Below are positions 6,987-13,864 of a stretch of DNA of 16,070 bases, in pieces. The notes beneath the pieces were generated by a model, which ran no database searches, was not told the origin of the DNA, and worked only from the letters and a program-made list of their open reading frames with translations. Every line of letters begins with the position of its first letter. Position 1 is the first letter of the stretch. Position numbers and translations under genes: made by a program. This stretch comes from an uncultured beta proteobacterium (lineage in GTDB: Bacteria > Pseudomonadota > Gammaproteobacteria > Burkholderiales > Burkholderiaceae), in contig CAIYZI010000679.1 of assembly GCA_903930665.1 (NCBI GenBank), positions 1 to 16,070 of the forward strand. Reading direction: 5' to 3'.

Positions 6987-8792
6987 TTGAAGAAGATAAA
7001 TGGTATTTTTGTCATGAGATCTATCGCTGCATTTGTTATCTGCTCATTTCCGTTTCTTGCTTCAGCAGAAATCGTAGTTTTAAAGGCATCCACTATTATC
7101 ACTATGGATGAAAAAAATCCACGTGCAGAAGCCATTGCTTTTGATACGGAGACCAAAAAGATTACTGCTGTCGGATCACTTAATGATGTTCGTGCCTCCG
7201 CGCCAAATGTAGCGATAAAAGATTTAGGTACCACGGTACTAATGCCGGGCTTTATTGATCCCCATAATCATCCAATTCTTTCGGGGATTTCAACACAGGC
7301 CCCAGCGTATTGGATTGCGCCTTATGTTGGTTATAAAACCTGGGCTGACGTACAGGCCAAAATCTTGAAGTCCGATAAAGAGGCGGCTCCTGGCGTGCCT
7401 TTGGTATTTAACGGTGTTGATCGCTTATTACAACAAGCCCCAATACCAACTAGAGATATTCTCGATAAACTATCTCCGAGCGGCCGTCCCATTTTGGTGA
7501 TTGATAACTCAGGTCATGCGGTGTATTTCAATTCTGCAACTGTGAAGTTTTTAGGCTGGAAGGGCGGCAAGCCGCCTGCTAATCCCGTTGGCGGCAGTTA
7601 TGGTCGCAACCCTGATGGAACCTCAAATGGCGTAGCTAATGAGGCAGCGGCTTTGATGGCGGTTGCTGGCCCAATTCTTCCCAAGGCAGTTCCTCACATG
7701 TTGCAATCGAGCGCAGAGTGGTATGCCCTGATGGCTAATAATGGGATTACTGCAACCTCAGAGCACACATATAACAGTGGCCAATACAAAGCTTACTTAG
7801 CGCTTGCTTCAGTTCCAGATAGTCCATTAAGAATGCACGTGTATCACATGGCAATTGATGCTGATGCAGGTGATAAGGTCACTTGGCCCGATCCCAGTAT
7901 GGTTCGTAAAAACGGTATCAAGCTTTGGGCGGATGGAAGCCCTTGGCTAGGCAACGTGGCACAAAGTTTTCCTTATTTAGAAAATCAACGCACGAAGGAT
8001 GCTGAGATCATCATCGGGCCATTGGGCGAAAAGGGCATGAACTACACACGCCTGCAACTAGATCAATTATTGGACAAGTATGCGCCTATGGGTTATCAAA
8101 TGGCGTTTCACTGTAATGGTGACGTAGGCTTTGACGTCGTATTAGATGCCTATGAGTATGCGCTTGCTAAATACAAACTCATGGGTACTGATCACCGTTG
8201 GCGTGTTGAACACTTAGGTGCTGCACGTGCAGATCAATTCAAACGTGCAGAAAGCCTCGGTGTAACTGTTTCTTTGGCTCCTTTCCAATATATCTATTGG
8301 GGTGATTTGCTAGATGGCACCATGTTTAAGCCTGAGATCGGTGCTCAATGGCAGCGTGTAAATGATGCATTCAAGGCCAATATCCATACTTCGTTCCACA
8401 ATGATGGTTCTGTATCTCCGCCAGATACTTTAAGAAACATTCAGCATATGGTTACTCGCACAACAGATGCTGGTACTGTACATGGCGCGGATCAGGCGGT
8501 CACAATGGATCAGGCTCTTAAGGCCTCTACAATCAATGGTGCCTATCAACTTAAGCGTGATAACGATATTGGATCGCTTGAGGTTGGCAAGTATGCTGAC
8601 TTGGTGGAACTTTCTGCAGATATTACTGCCGTTAACCCTAATGAGATCTTAGATAAAGTCAAGGTTCAAGGCACATGGCTTGGAGGCAAGAAAATTGACA
8701 CTGCTAAATTTATTGAAGAAATTTCTGCAATTGACCCTAGCGAGCATCAGGGGCTGGCAGACGCCACTTTGAAAACGGTGCATAGTCATTAG
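6987..8792 (+). CDS. Exported metal-dependent amidohydrolase, YtcJ/NfdA type (second of tandem pair)
   Basis: A 601-residue paralogue of the preceding gene. The start is taken at TTG 6987 because GGAG (6977-6980) lies 6 bases upstream and a KK-led signal peptide follows (residues 1-27, ending FPFLASA). The ATG at 7014 also gives a signal peptide but has no Shine-Dalgarno sequence. An upstream TTG at 6975 overlaps the Shine-Dalgarno itself. Motifs are PGFIDPHNHP (D91, H93, H95), IDNSGHAVYFN (about 172-182), IKLWADGS (K312), FHCNGDVGFD (H375), RVEHLG (H409), HNDGSVSPP (D473) and GSLEVGKYADLVEL. A tail of about 40 residues beyond the sandwich is not seen in the first paralogue. Divergence between the pair is high, so they probably have different substrates rather than being a recent duplication. 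The stop at 8792 abuts the second integrase-leader repeat. Confidence 0.87.
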   Translation: MKKINGIFVMRSIAAFVICSFPFLASAEIVVLKASTIITMDEKNPRAEAIAFDTETKKITAVGSLNDVRASAPNVAIKDLGTTVLMPGFIDPHNHPILSGISTQAPAYWIAPYVGYKTWADVQAKILKSDKEAAPGVPLVFNGVDRLLQQAPIPTRDILDKLSPSGRPILVIDNSGHAVYFNSATVKFLGWKGGKPPANPVGGSYGRNPDGTSNGVANEAAALMAVAGPILPKAVPHMLQSSAEWYALMANNGITATSEHTYNSGQYKAYLALASVPDSPLRMHVYHMAIDADAGDKVTWPDPSMVRKNGIKLWADGSPWLGNVAQSFPYLENQRTKDAEIIIGPLGEKGMNYTRLQLDQLLDKYAPMGYQMAFHCNGDVGFDVVLDAYEYALAKYKLMGTDHRWRVEHLGAARADQFKRAESLGVTVSLAPFQYIYWGDLLDGTMFKPEIGAQWQRVNDAFKANIHTSFHNDGSVSPPDTLRNIQHMVTRTTDAGTVHGADQAVTMDQALKASTINGAYQLKRDNDIGSLEVGKYADLVELSADITAVNPNEILDKVKVQGTWLGGKKIDTAKFIEEISAIDPSEHQGLADATLKTVHSH

Positions 8793-9096
8793 TCCAATAA
8801 ACATATTTTTGATCAGTAGCAGTCCATCGCAGCCCTGATGCTATGTTTATCGGTTAAGCCGAATCTCAATCATTCTGGCCGCCCAATCCTCGTATTGCAA
8901 TTAAGCTAACAAGTGCCTGGTAACGAGGCGTTTGTAGTGAATATTTATCCTTACTATTTACCGCTACTGCCACTGAATCCAAGCCAATTAAACTCCATGA
9001 TTGCAATCTCAGGCTCTACATAATTCTCAATAGTTACCAATTGCACTCCCGATTTAAGTCATCAGCTGGTAAATAGAACTAGCTAGTGCTGGATTG
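8791..9096 (+). repeat. Integrase-leader repeat, copy 2 (degenerate)
   Basis: Same orientation and block order as 1642-1937, beginning at GTCCAAT directly at the end of the amidohydrolase gene and running to about AGTGCTGGATT. The region that encodes KLLDGNLILYKGPTS in copy 1 is here broken by indels and stops; the frame from GTG 8937 ends at TAA after about 30 codons. No recombinase can be made. Together the copies bracket the hydrolase block, about 7.1 kb apart start to start. Confidence 0.65.
8909..8935 (+). other. Hairpin B equivalent in copy 2
   Basis: ACAAGTGCC (8909-8917) pairs with GGCGTTTGT (8927-8935) around TGGTAACGA. Compared with hairpin B of copy 1, one T-A pair has become C-G and two pairs have become G-T or T-G wobbles, so pairing survives although both arms changed. 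The loop keeps GTAAC and the 9-base length. Confidence 0.5.
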
Positions 9097-9103
9097 GTTA
9101 TGA

Positions 9104-9134
9104 TTGGAATATTGTTTTTAGACGACAATATAAA
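9104..9134 (+). promoter_or_regulatory. Dyad and probable promoter before the dehalogenase operon
   Basis: A perfect inverted repeat ATATTGT (9109-9115) and ACAATAT (9125-9131) with a 9-base spacer lies 29 bases before ATG 9160. It overlaps a possible -35-like TTGGAA (9104-9109) and a -10-like TATAAA (9129-9134) with a long 19-base spacer. The geometry suits a dimeric repressor site on the promoter. Binding is inferred only. Confidence 0.35.
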
Positions 9135-9159
9135 TTCATACTAAAAAGTAGGAGACAAC

Positions 9160-9843
9160 ATGTATAAGCTAATCGCCTTTGATGCTTATGGAACATTATT
9201 CGATGTGTATTCCATGGGTCAGTTGGCAGAAGAATTATTCCCTGGGCATGGTCAAGCTTTCGCCTTGATGTGGCGTGATCGCCAAATTGAATATACCCGC
9301 TTGGTAACGATGAGTGATCCCAGCCCTAGTGGCAGTAAGTATTACCTTCCATTTTGGGAGCTCACCATTCGTTCATTGCGCTATGTCTGCAAACGGATGG
9401 GATTAAACCTTACTGAGCAATATGAAAAGCAACTGATGGATCAGTACGCTAAATTAACTGGCTTTGAAGATAGCCTATCCGTTCTTAGGGCCATTAAGGA
9501 TAAAGGCATCTCAACTGCGATTTTATCTAATGGAAGCAAAGAGATGCTCTCTACAGTGGTCGATAGCAATGGTTTAAAGCCCTATCTTGATAAAGTTGTC
9601 ACTATTGAGGATGTCAGGTTATTTAAAACAGCCCCTCAAGCCTATGAGCTTTTACTAAAGTCATTCCCCGTTAAGAAAGAAGAGATTTTGTTTGTTTCAA
9701 GTAATGCTTGGGATGCTGTTGGAGCTAAATGGTATGGCTTTGATGTGTTTTGGGTCAATCGCCTGAGCCATCCCTTTGAAGAAATTGGCGAAAAGCCAAA
9801 CTTCGAAGGCACTTCATTAACCAAAGTATTAGAAGTCATTTAA
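9160..9843 (+). CDS. L-2-haloacid dehalogenase, HAD type II
   Basis: A 227-residue cytoplasmic enzyme of the HAD superfamily. Type II members hydrolyse L-2-haloalkanoates to D-2-hydroxyacids through an aspartyl ester. The nucleophile is D8 in FDAYGTLFD; then MWRDRQIEYTRL (R39), ILSNGS (S123, N124), RLFKTAP (K156) and the type II signature FVSSNAWDAVGAKWYGF (S181, N182, D185) followed by FWVNR. All catalytic positions of the DehII family are present and the length is typical. KTAP replaces the commoner KPxP after the lysine. Shine-Dalgarno TAGGAGA precedes ATG 9160. The gene is first of a compact + strand cluster; the GST starts 12 bases downstream. Many chromosomal members are not proven dehalogenases, so substrate is uncertain. 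Confidence 0.9.
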   Translation: MYKLIAFDAYGTLFDVYSMGQLAEELFPGHGQAFALMWRDRQIEYTRLVTMSDPSPSGSKYYLPFWELTIRSLRYVCKRMGLNLTEQYEKQLMDQYAKLTGFEDSLSVLRAIKDKGISTAILSNGSKEMLSTVVDSNGLKPYLDKVVTIEDVRLFKTAPQAYELLLKSFPVKKEEILFVSSNAWDAVGAKWYGFDVFWVNRLSHPFEEIGEKPNFEGTSLTKVLEVI

Positions 9844-9855
9844 CAAGGAACCATC

Positions 9856-10539
9856 ATGCTCAAACTCTACTTTCATCCATCACCAAACCCAATCAAAGTC
9901 GCCCTCTATCTAGAAGAGACCAATACCCCTTATGAGATTGTTGTAACCGATACCCGTAAAGGCGATCAACATACACCAGAATTTAGGGCAATTAATCCCA
10001 ATGGCAAAACACCTGCATTGGTCGATGGCGATATCAAAGTTTTTGATAGCACCGCCATCATGCTCTATTTAGGTGAAAAAATTGGTAAATTCATGCCAGC
10101 TAACACACCGCAGGCACATGCTGAGTTCTATTCATGGCTCATGTTCATTGCTACTGGAATTGGCCCTTATTGTGGACAGGCAGTTCACTTTAAACACTTT
10201 GCCCCAGAGCCAAAAGAATATGCAGTCAATCGCTATGACTTTGAAGCATGGCGCCATTGGCTACTTATTGAAGAGCGTCTATCAAAGCAAGCTTACATGC
10301 TCGATGATTACGGTATTGTCGATATGTCAGTATGGGGATGGGCTAGGGTGATTCCTTTTGTCTTGGGCGACGGTGCCTGGGAAAAGTTACCTAGCGTAAA
10401 GCGCCTCTTAGATGAAATTAACGCTAAGCCAAGTGCTCAAGTTGTTGAAGCTATTAAGACCAAGTACACCTTCAAAACTGAGGTGGATGAAGATTCAAGA
10501 AAGAACCTTTTCCCAAGTAATGAGCGATTGAAAAAATAG
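9856..10539 (+). CDS. Glutathione S-transferase family protein (YfcG-like)
   Basis: A 227-residue cytosolic protein. Residues 1-80 form the thioredoxin-like domain: LYFHPSPNPIKVALYLEE, INPNGKTPALVDGD with the cis-Pro (P53), and FDSTAIMLYLGEK, the glutathione gamma-Glu contact. The rest is the all-helical domain with WRHWLLIEERL and the N-capping segment YGIVDMSVWGWARVIPF. It resembles the Nu/YfcG group, which has disulfide reductase and peroxidase activity, more than classical detoxifying GSTs. AAGGA lies 7 bases before ATG 9856, only 12 bases after the dehalogenase stop, so co-transcription is very likely. Pairing of a dehalogenase with a GST could reflect handling of halogenated or other electrophilic substrates, but this is inference. 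Confidence 0.9.
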   Translation: MLKLYFHPSPNPIKVALYLEETNTPYEIVVTDTRKGDQHTPEFRAINPNGKTPALVDGDIKVFDSTAIMLYLGEKIGKFMPANTPQAHAEFYSWLMFIATGIGPYCGQAVHFKHFAPEPKEYAVNRYDFEAWRHWLLIEERLSKQAYMLDDYGIVDMSVWGWARVIPFVLGDGAWEKLPSVKRLLDEINAKPSAQVVEAIKTKYTFKTEVDEDSRKNLFPSNERLKK

Positions 10540-10552
10540 GGCGCCCAAATCA

Positions 10553-11236
10553 ATGGATGAATTTGCAGGGTTTAATTCCAAAGCCTTCACATTTTTGGAG
10601 GATTTAACCAAGAACCAAAATAGAGTTTGGTTTGCAGAGCATCGAGCCGAGTATGAAGAGTTTGTGCGCGAGCCAATGAAGCAATTTACTGATGCATTGT
10701 CTGAAAGCCTTGCTAAGAAAGAAATTCCCTTATGGGGAGATCCCAAAAGGTCTCTTTTTAGAATCAACCGAGATGCAAGGTTTTCAAAAGCAAAACACCC
10801 ATACAACATACACGCTAGTGGCTTATTTACAAGGACTGGGGATAAACATTCTTCAGGGGTCTTATATTTTCGCTTAGACCCCTTGGGTAGTAGGTGTGCA
10901 GCAGGTTATTTGCAGCCCGAAACCCATGTTCTTAAAAAACTTAGGCAAGGAATTCTAGATAATCCAAAGGCATGGCTATCTCTTGAAAAATCTTTAAAAA
11001 GAAAAGGCTACGAGCTAGATTATTCTCATACATTAGCTCGAATACCACGTGGATTTGATCATGTTCCTGAAGAGATTGAACATGCCATCAAACTAAAGGG
11101 ATGGATTATTAGAAAGCATTTGCCCCGATCAGTCATTTGCTCAAAGGAGTTAATTAAAGAAGTGACGAACTTTGCTAAAGATATGCTCCCCTTACTAAGT
11201 TTTGGTTGGCATGCTTTAGCGAAATTTTCTGATTAG
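10553..11236 (+). CDS. DUF2461 family protein
   Basis: A 227-residue soluble protein matching the DUF2461 (TIGR02453) family: FNSKAFTFLEDLTKNQNRVWFAEHR near the N-terminus, KRSLFRINRDARFSKAKHPYNIHASG (about 64-90) and YFRLDPLGSRCAAGYLQPE. The C-terminal half has the helical SLEKSLKRKGYELDYS and IPRGFDHVPEEIEHAIKLKGWI segments. No biochemical role is established for the family. ATG 10553 follows the GST stop by 13 bases and the Shine-Dalgarno is weak, so it is probably third in the dehalogenase-GST transcript and translated by coupling. No signal peptide is visible. Confidence 0.87.
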   Translation: MDEFAGFNSKAFTFLEDLTKNQNRVWFAEHRAEYEEFVREPMKQFTDALSESLAKKEIPLWGDPKRSLFRINRDARFSKAKHPYNIHASGLFTRTGDKHSSGVLYFRLDPLGSRCAAGYLQPETHVLKKLRQGILDNPKAWLSLEKSLKRKGYELDYSHTLARIPRGFDHVPEEIEHAIKLKGWIIRKHLPRSVICSKELIKEVTNFAKDMLPLLSFGWHALAKFSD

Positions 11237-11394
11237 CTTAATGTGAGCTTATTTTAAAAATTTGCTATTGACTACTTCTTTGGTGAATTTTCACGGCATC
11301 TTTATTAAGCCATGCATCACTAAAAACCTTATAAATGGCGCTACCACTAATTCTTGATAATTTAATACACTATTGCCAAGTAAAAGGGTTTCCC

Positions 11395-11609
11395 ATGGAA
11401 AGGGTTGCTGATTTTGTATGTCAATGGCAATGCAGTGATGATGTCAACTCTTTGGAGGCCGTAATCATCCCTTGTCCAGAATGTTTTATGATGAGGTCAA
11501 AGACTCCAAGGGGCTTTACCAAATTGGTCTGGATGACTCTAAGCAGGAATATATGGGATGCCATACCTGCAAGGTGAAAATACAAGTTACTGATGGAGAT
11601 GATAATTAG
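11395..11609 (+). pseudogene. Small CxxC...CxxC (zinc-ribbon-like) protein, frameshifted
   Basis: From ATG 11395 (AAAAGGG 6 bases upstream; ATG 11335 is in the same frame but lacks a Shine-Dalgarno) the frame reads about 30 residues to IIPCPEC, with TGT at 11482-11484. The same frame then gives an implausible ending at TGA 11575-11577. Adding one T to the run at 11484-11487 moves reading into the frame FYDEVKDSKGLYQIGLDDS...GCHTCKVKIQV, which ends at TAG 11607-11609. The joined product of about 71 residues has a CPEC/CHTC pair typical of a zinc ribbon, the only convincing domain signal. So a one-base deletion, a sequencing error or programmed slippage splits the gene. It lies just after the DUF2461 gene on the same strand. 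Confidence 0.55.
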
Positions 11610-11667
11610 ACGCTATCTCAACATCATGTAATTGTATGTTCTGAATGCGTACATACTCTCGCTATGG

Positions 11668-12666
11668 TCATTTTGTACCCTCAATCTCCATGGCTAGTTT
11701 GTAGCCGCTTAGCCAAGCACCCTCGACCCTACCGCCGTGCAGCCAATCCCCGCAAAGGCCAAATTTTGTTTCTGGATCATGATAGAAACCCGGTATTTCA
11801 GGTGATGATCCACTTGCAAAACGCCAACGATGGGTTGATATTTCAGCATTCTGGCAATCAAGGCCTAGCTTCTTTGCACATTCAAGGATTAAAGCTGTTG
11901 CTTTGTCTTTCTCAAGCTCAATAAATCGTTCACTCCATTCGGGGCTTGCATGAATCGTCCAAGACTCTAGGCCATAACGACCAGTTTTGGAGTTATTTCT
12001 AGAGATCCAGCTAATTAATTCATTATTTATAAAGGCGGCTTCAAATGACACTTGCGGTCTTTCTTGAAAACGTGCCATGACAGTCCAGCACCCCTTCATA
12101 TTGGCTTGCTTGCAGACTTCCTCTACATCTTTATAGATTTCTCTAGAGAGTGCATATACTTGAGGTGCCGGCAATGCAAGTATCAGCACATCAAATAATT
12201 GAGAAAGCTGGCCAGATTCTTTACTATGCAATAACCACTTTCCATTTTCTTTTTGTATTGCATTAATCGTTTGATTAAATTGCACGGATAAATTTTTAGC
12301 TAAATATTTTCCAGGTGAGCTCATATCCGGAGTGCCTACATACCGCTTTTCTTGAGAGTGACTTTCACGCCAATGATGTTCTTCATAAACTTTGATATCT
12401 GGCGACCAAACTGCCGCTACATTTTGACTGATCCAAGAGCCCAGTTCTTGAACAAAGCGGGGATCTCTAGCAGTGAAGTACTGGGCTCCATGATCAGCTG
12501 CCCAGCCATCGCCATGGCGTGTACTCATGCGACCGCTTGGGCCTCGGCTTTTTTCAAAAAGTTCGACTTGATACCCCAGTGTCTGCAAATGGGTGGCACA
12601 ACTTAAGCCAGATAATCCTGCGCCAATGATTGCAACACTTTCACTATGATTATTTTGGTAGTTCAT
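11668..12666 (-). CDS. FAD/NAD(P)-dependent oxidoreductase, renalase-like amine-oxidase fold
   Basis: A 332-residue flavoprotein. The N-terminal dinucleotide-binding motif is VAIIGAGLSGLSCATHL (GxGxxG at 15-20), with the acidic FEKSRGPSGRMSTR (37-50) that binds the ribose and pyrophosphate. GWAADHGAQYFTARDP (54-69) is a renalase-type segment. The C-terminal FAD motif is KFGLCGDWLHGGRVEGAWLSGYKLA, beginning at 301. The substrate is unknown; renalases oxidise isomeric dihydronicotinamides, but bacterial relatives are varied. The ATG at 12666 overlaps the end of the AlkB-like gene by 17 bases and has no Shine-Dalgarno, so translation is probably coupled to it. The gene converges with the small zinc-ribbon gene. 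No signal peptide is seen. Confidence 0.85.
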   Translation of the reverse strand: MNYQNNHSESVAIIGAGLSGLSCATHLQTLGYQVELFEKSRGPSGRMSTRHGDGWAADHGAQYFTARDPRFVQELGSWISQNVAAVWSPDIKVYEEHHWRESHSQEKRYVGTPDMSSPGKYLAKNLSVQFNQTINAIQKENGKWLLHSKESGQLSQLFDVLILALPAPQVYALSREIYKDVEEVCKQANMKGCWTVMARFQERPQVSFEAAFINNELISWISRNNSKTGRYGLESWTIHASPEWSERFIELEKDKATALILECAKKLGLDCQNAEISTHRWRFASGSSPEIPGFYHDPETKFGLCGDWLHGGRVEGAWLSGYKLAMEIEGTK

Positions 12667-13321
12667 GATTGGGGTTGATTGCTCGGAAAGTTAAATTCAT
12701 GCGCGCGGGTAAGGGGCGTTTCGTTTTTGGTAAGCTATGGTTCCAAAATTCTTGAGTTGGGGACTGCATGATTAGGACGCTGCCATTTTCCAAAAACAGC
12801 GAAGAAACTGATTTGTCCAGCTTATGTTTAAAGGCAAACTTACGTGTTGCGCCAAGACTTAATGAGGCAATCGGCGCTGTGCTATCCAGTTCAGTTTCGT
12901 TACCACTATGCCATCCCATACCTTCATTACCGTTGTGATAGAGATTGAGTAGGCAGGAGTTAAATTTCCATTGCGCTATTTCCTCCATCTGGGTTTTTAT
13001 CAACAAGAGCTCAGAAGTCCATAGTTGTGGCTGTTTTTTTATTCCAGAATAAGTGTATGAGCAATTTGCATCGCCTACCCAAGCTACTTTTCTCTGAGTA
13101 GTTACTTTTTTCCCAAAGAGGTAAATTTGATCAGGCTGCCAATCAAAAGATTCAATTAGCTTGTCAAATAATTGTTTACTGCTTACCTCATCAATAACTT
13201 CAGGGTAATAGTAGGCGCAACCATCTTTGGAAAGCAAATTATGATGGGAGGGCGCTTGAGTTTTCTCAAATAATTGTATTTGCATGTTGATAGCCCGGTA
13301 ATGGGGCTGCGTCAATTTCAT
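12650..13321 (-). CDS. AlkB-like 2OG-Fe(II) dioxygenase with altered iron site
   Basis: A 223-residue protein of the AlkB family, which repairs N-alkylated bases such as 1-methyladenine by oxidative demethylation. Family marks are RKVAWVGDANCSYTYSG (78-93), the NSCLLNLYHNGNEGMGWHS stretch (121-139), IASLSLGATRKFAFKHK and FWNHSLPKTKRPLPARMNLTFR, giving H195 and the 2-oxoglutarate arginines R207 and R213. The iron-binding HxD should read HSD, but here it is H138-S-G140; the codon at 12904-12902 is GGT, one change from GAT. Unless a neighbour substitutes (N141, E142), iron binding should be impaired. The ATG at 13321 has AGGG upstream. It is first in a two-gene minus-strand operon and divergent from the small genes leading to Cry-DASH. 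Confidence 0.85.
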   Translation of the reverse strand: MKLTQPHYRAINMQIQLFEKTQAPSHHNLLSKDGCAYYYPEVIDEVSSKQLFDKLIESFDWQPDQIYLFGKKVTTQRKVAWVGDANCSYTYSGIKKQPQLWTSELLLIKTQMEEIAQWKFNSCLLNLYHNGNEGMGWHSGNETELDSTAPIASLSLGATRKFAFKHKLDKSVSSLFLENGSVLIMQSPTQEFWNHSLPKTKRPLPARMNLTFRAINPNHELPK

Positions 13322-13369
13322 TAAGACCCTAGAATAGACTTAATTTACTTTTAGCGAGAGCTGGGACCC

Positions 13370-13435
13370 ATGAATCACTACTATACCCTTGACATTGCCT
13401 TGATGGCCATTGGATTTGTAAAGGCTAGATTATGA
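13370..13435 (+). CDS. Possible 21-codon leader peptide
   Basis: ATG 13370 opens a 21-codon frame whose TGA overlaps the ATG of the Cys-rich gene (ATGA at 13432-13435). The product is short with a hydrophobic middle (DIALMAIGFV). The overlap suggests translational coupling, but with no homology it may be chance. Confidence 0.25.
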   Translation: MNHYYTLDIALMAIGFVKARL

Positions 13436-13608
13436 AAGCAACAGATAAGCGTTGTTGCGGATCAGGCGTTTGCATCATCAATGATGCTGGTGAATGTTGG
13501 TGTGGCCAGGTTTGGGATGGCGAAAAGATGGCGCAACCTAGCCTAAATCAAATGAGAGCAAGTAATGAAGCCCCAGAAAAAGACAGTAAAAAACCTCAAT
13601 CCGAGTAG
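13432..13608 (+). CDS. Small Cys-rich protein with CCGSG motif
   Basis: A 58-residue soluble protein. The N-terminal third holds five cysteines in KRCCGSGVCIINDAGECWCG (C8, C9, C14, C22, C24), followed by QVWDGEKM and a hydrophilic, Lys/Glu/Ser-rich tail. The CCGSG start recalls the CCGSGCxxC motif of the oxidoreductase-like N-terminal family, but the later cysteine spacing differs, so I do not assign it. The cluster could bind a metal. AAGG lies 8 bases before the ATG, which supports translation. It sits between the AlkB-like gene (divergent) and Cry-DASH (same strand, downstream), so a stress-linked role is possible but unproven. Confidence 0.6.
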   Translation: MKATDKRCCGSGVCIINDAGECWCGQVWDGEKMAQPSLNQMRASNEAPEKDSKKPQSE

Positions 13609-13676
13609 TTTGGGGTGGGGATCAGCACCAATTTGCTTTCTCAGCTACATTAGGCGCTCACTACCTGGAGAAATAC

Positions 13677-13832
13677 ATGATTCAAAGACTTCGCATTAGG
13701 CTTGCTCGCTGGATCTTAGGTAATCATTGCGCCTGTTATCAGATGGGTTATCACCCCCTGGTTGATTTTCAGCAAAGAAGTGTGGATGCACAGACAAAAT
13801 CTCAAGAGCGAAAAAAGAGCCACTCTAGATAA
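13677..13832 (+). CDS. Small basic protein, unknown
   Basis: A 51-residue frame with a strong Shine-Dalgarno (TGGAG, 7 bases before ATG 13677). The N-terminus is an Arg-rich amphipathic helix (RLRIRLARWILG), followed by HCACYQMGYHPLVDF and a charged tail (SQERKKSHSR). I do not recognise a family. It ends 32 bases before the Cry-DASH start codon, so the genes are probably co-transcribed, perhaps with coupling because the Cry-DASH start lacks a clear ribosome-binding site. Confidence 0.5.
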   Translation: MIQRLRIRLARWILGNHCACYQMGYHPLVDFQQRSVDAQTKSQERKKSHSR

Positions 13833-13864
13833 CAATCTAGATGTCCTGACTGGGTTTTTAATCC

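Noticed and set aside
6803..7234. 143-codon minus-strand frame over the junction of the two amidohydrolases
   Set aside because: It is antisense to two well-supported genes and has no recognisable domain; it is a shadow frame.
10495..10809. 104-codon minus-strand frame over the GST/DUF2461 junction
   Set aside because: It is antisense to conserved coding sequence and has no family signal.
11634..11656. GTATGT/ACATAC inverted repeat between convergent genes as a terminator
   Set aside because: The stem is only 6 bp with an 11-base loop and no T-tract on either strand.
13824..13842. TCTAGA-N6-TCTAGA hairpin before Cry-DASH
   Set aside because: TCTAGA is itself palindromic and the stem is short with no T-run; there is no basis for a terminator or operator call.
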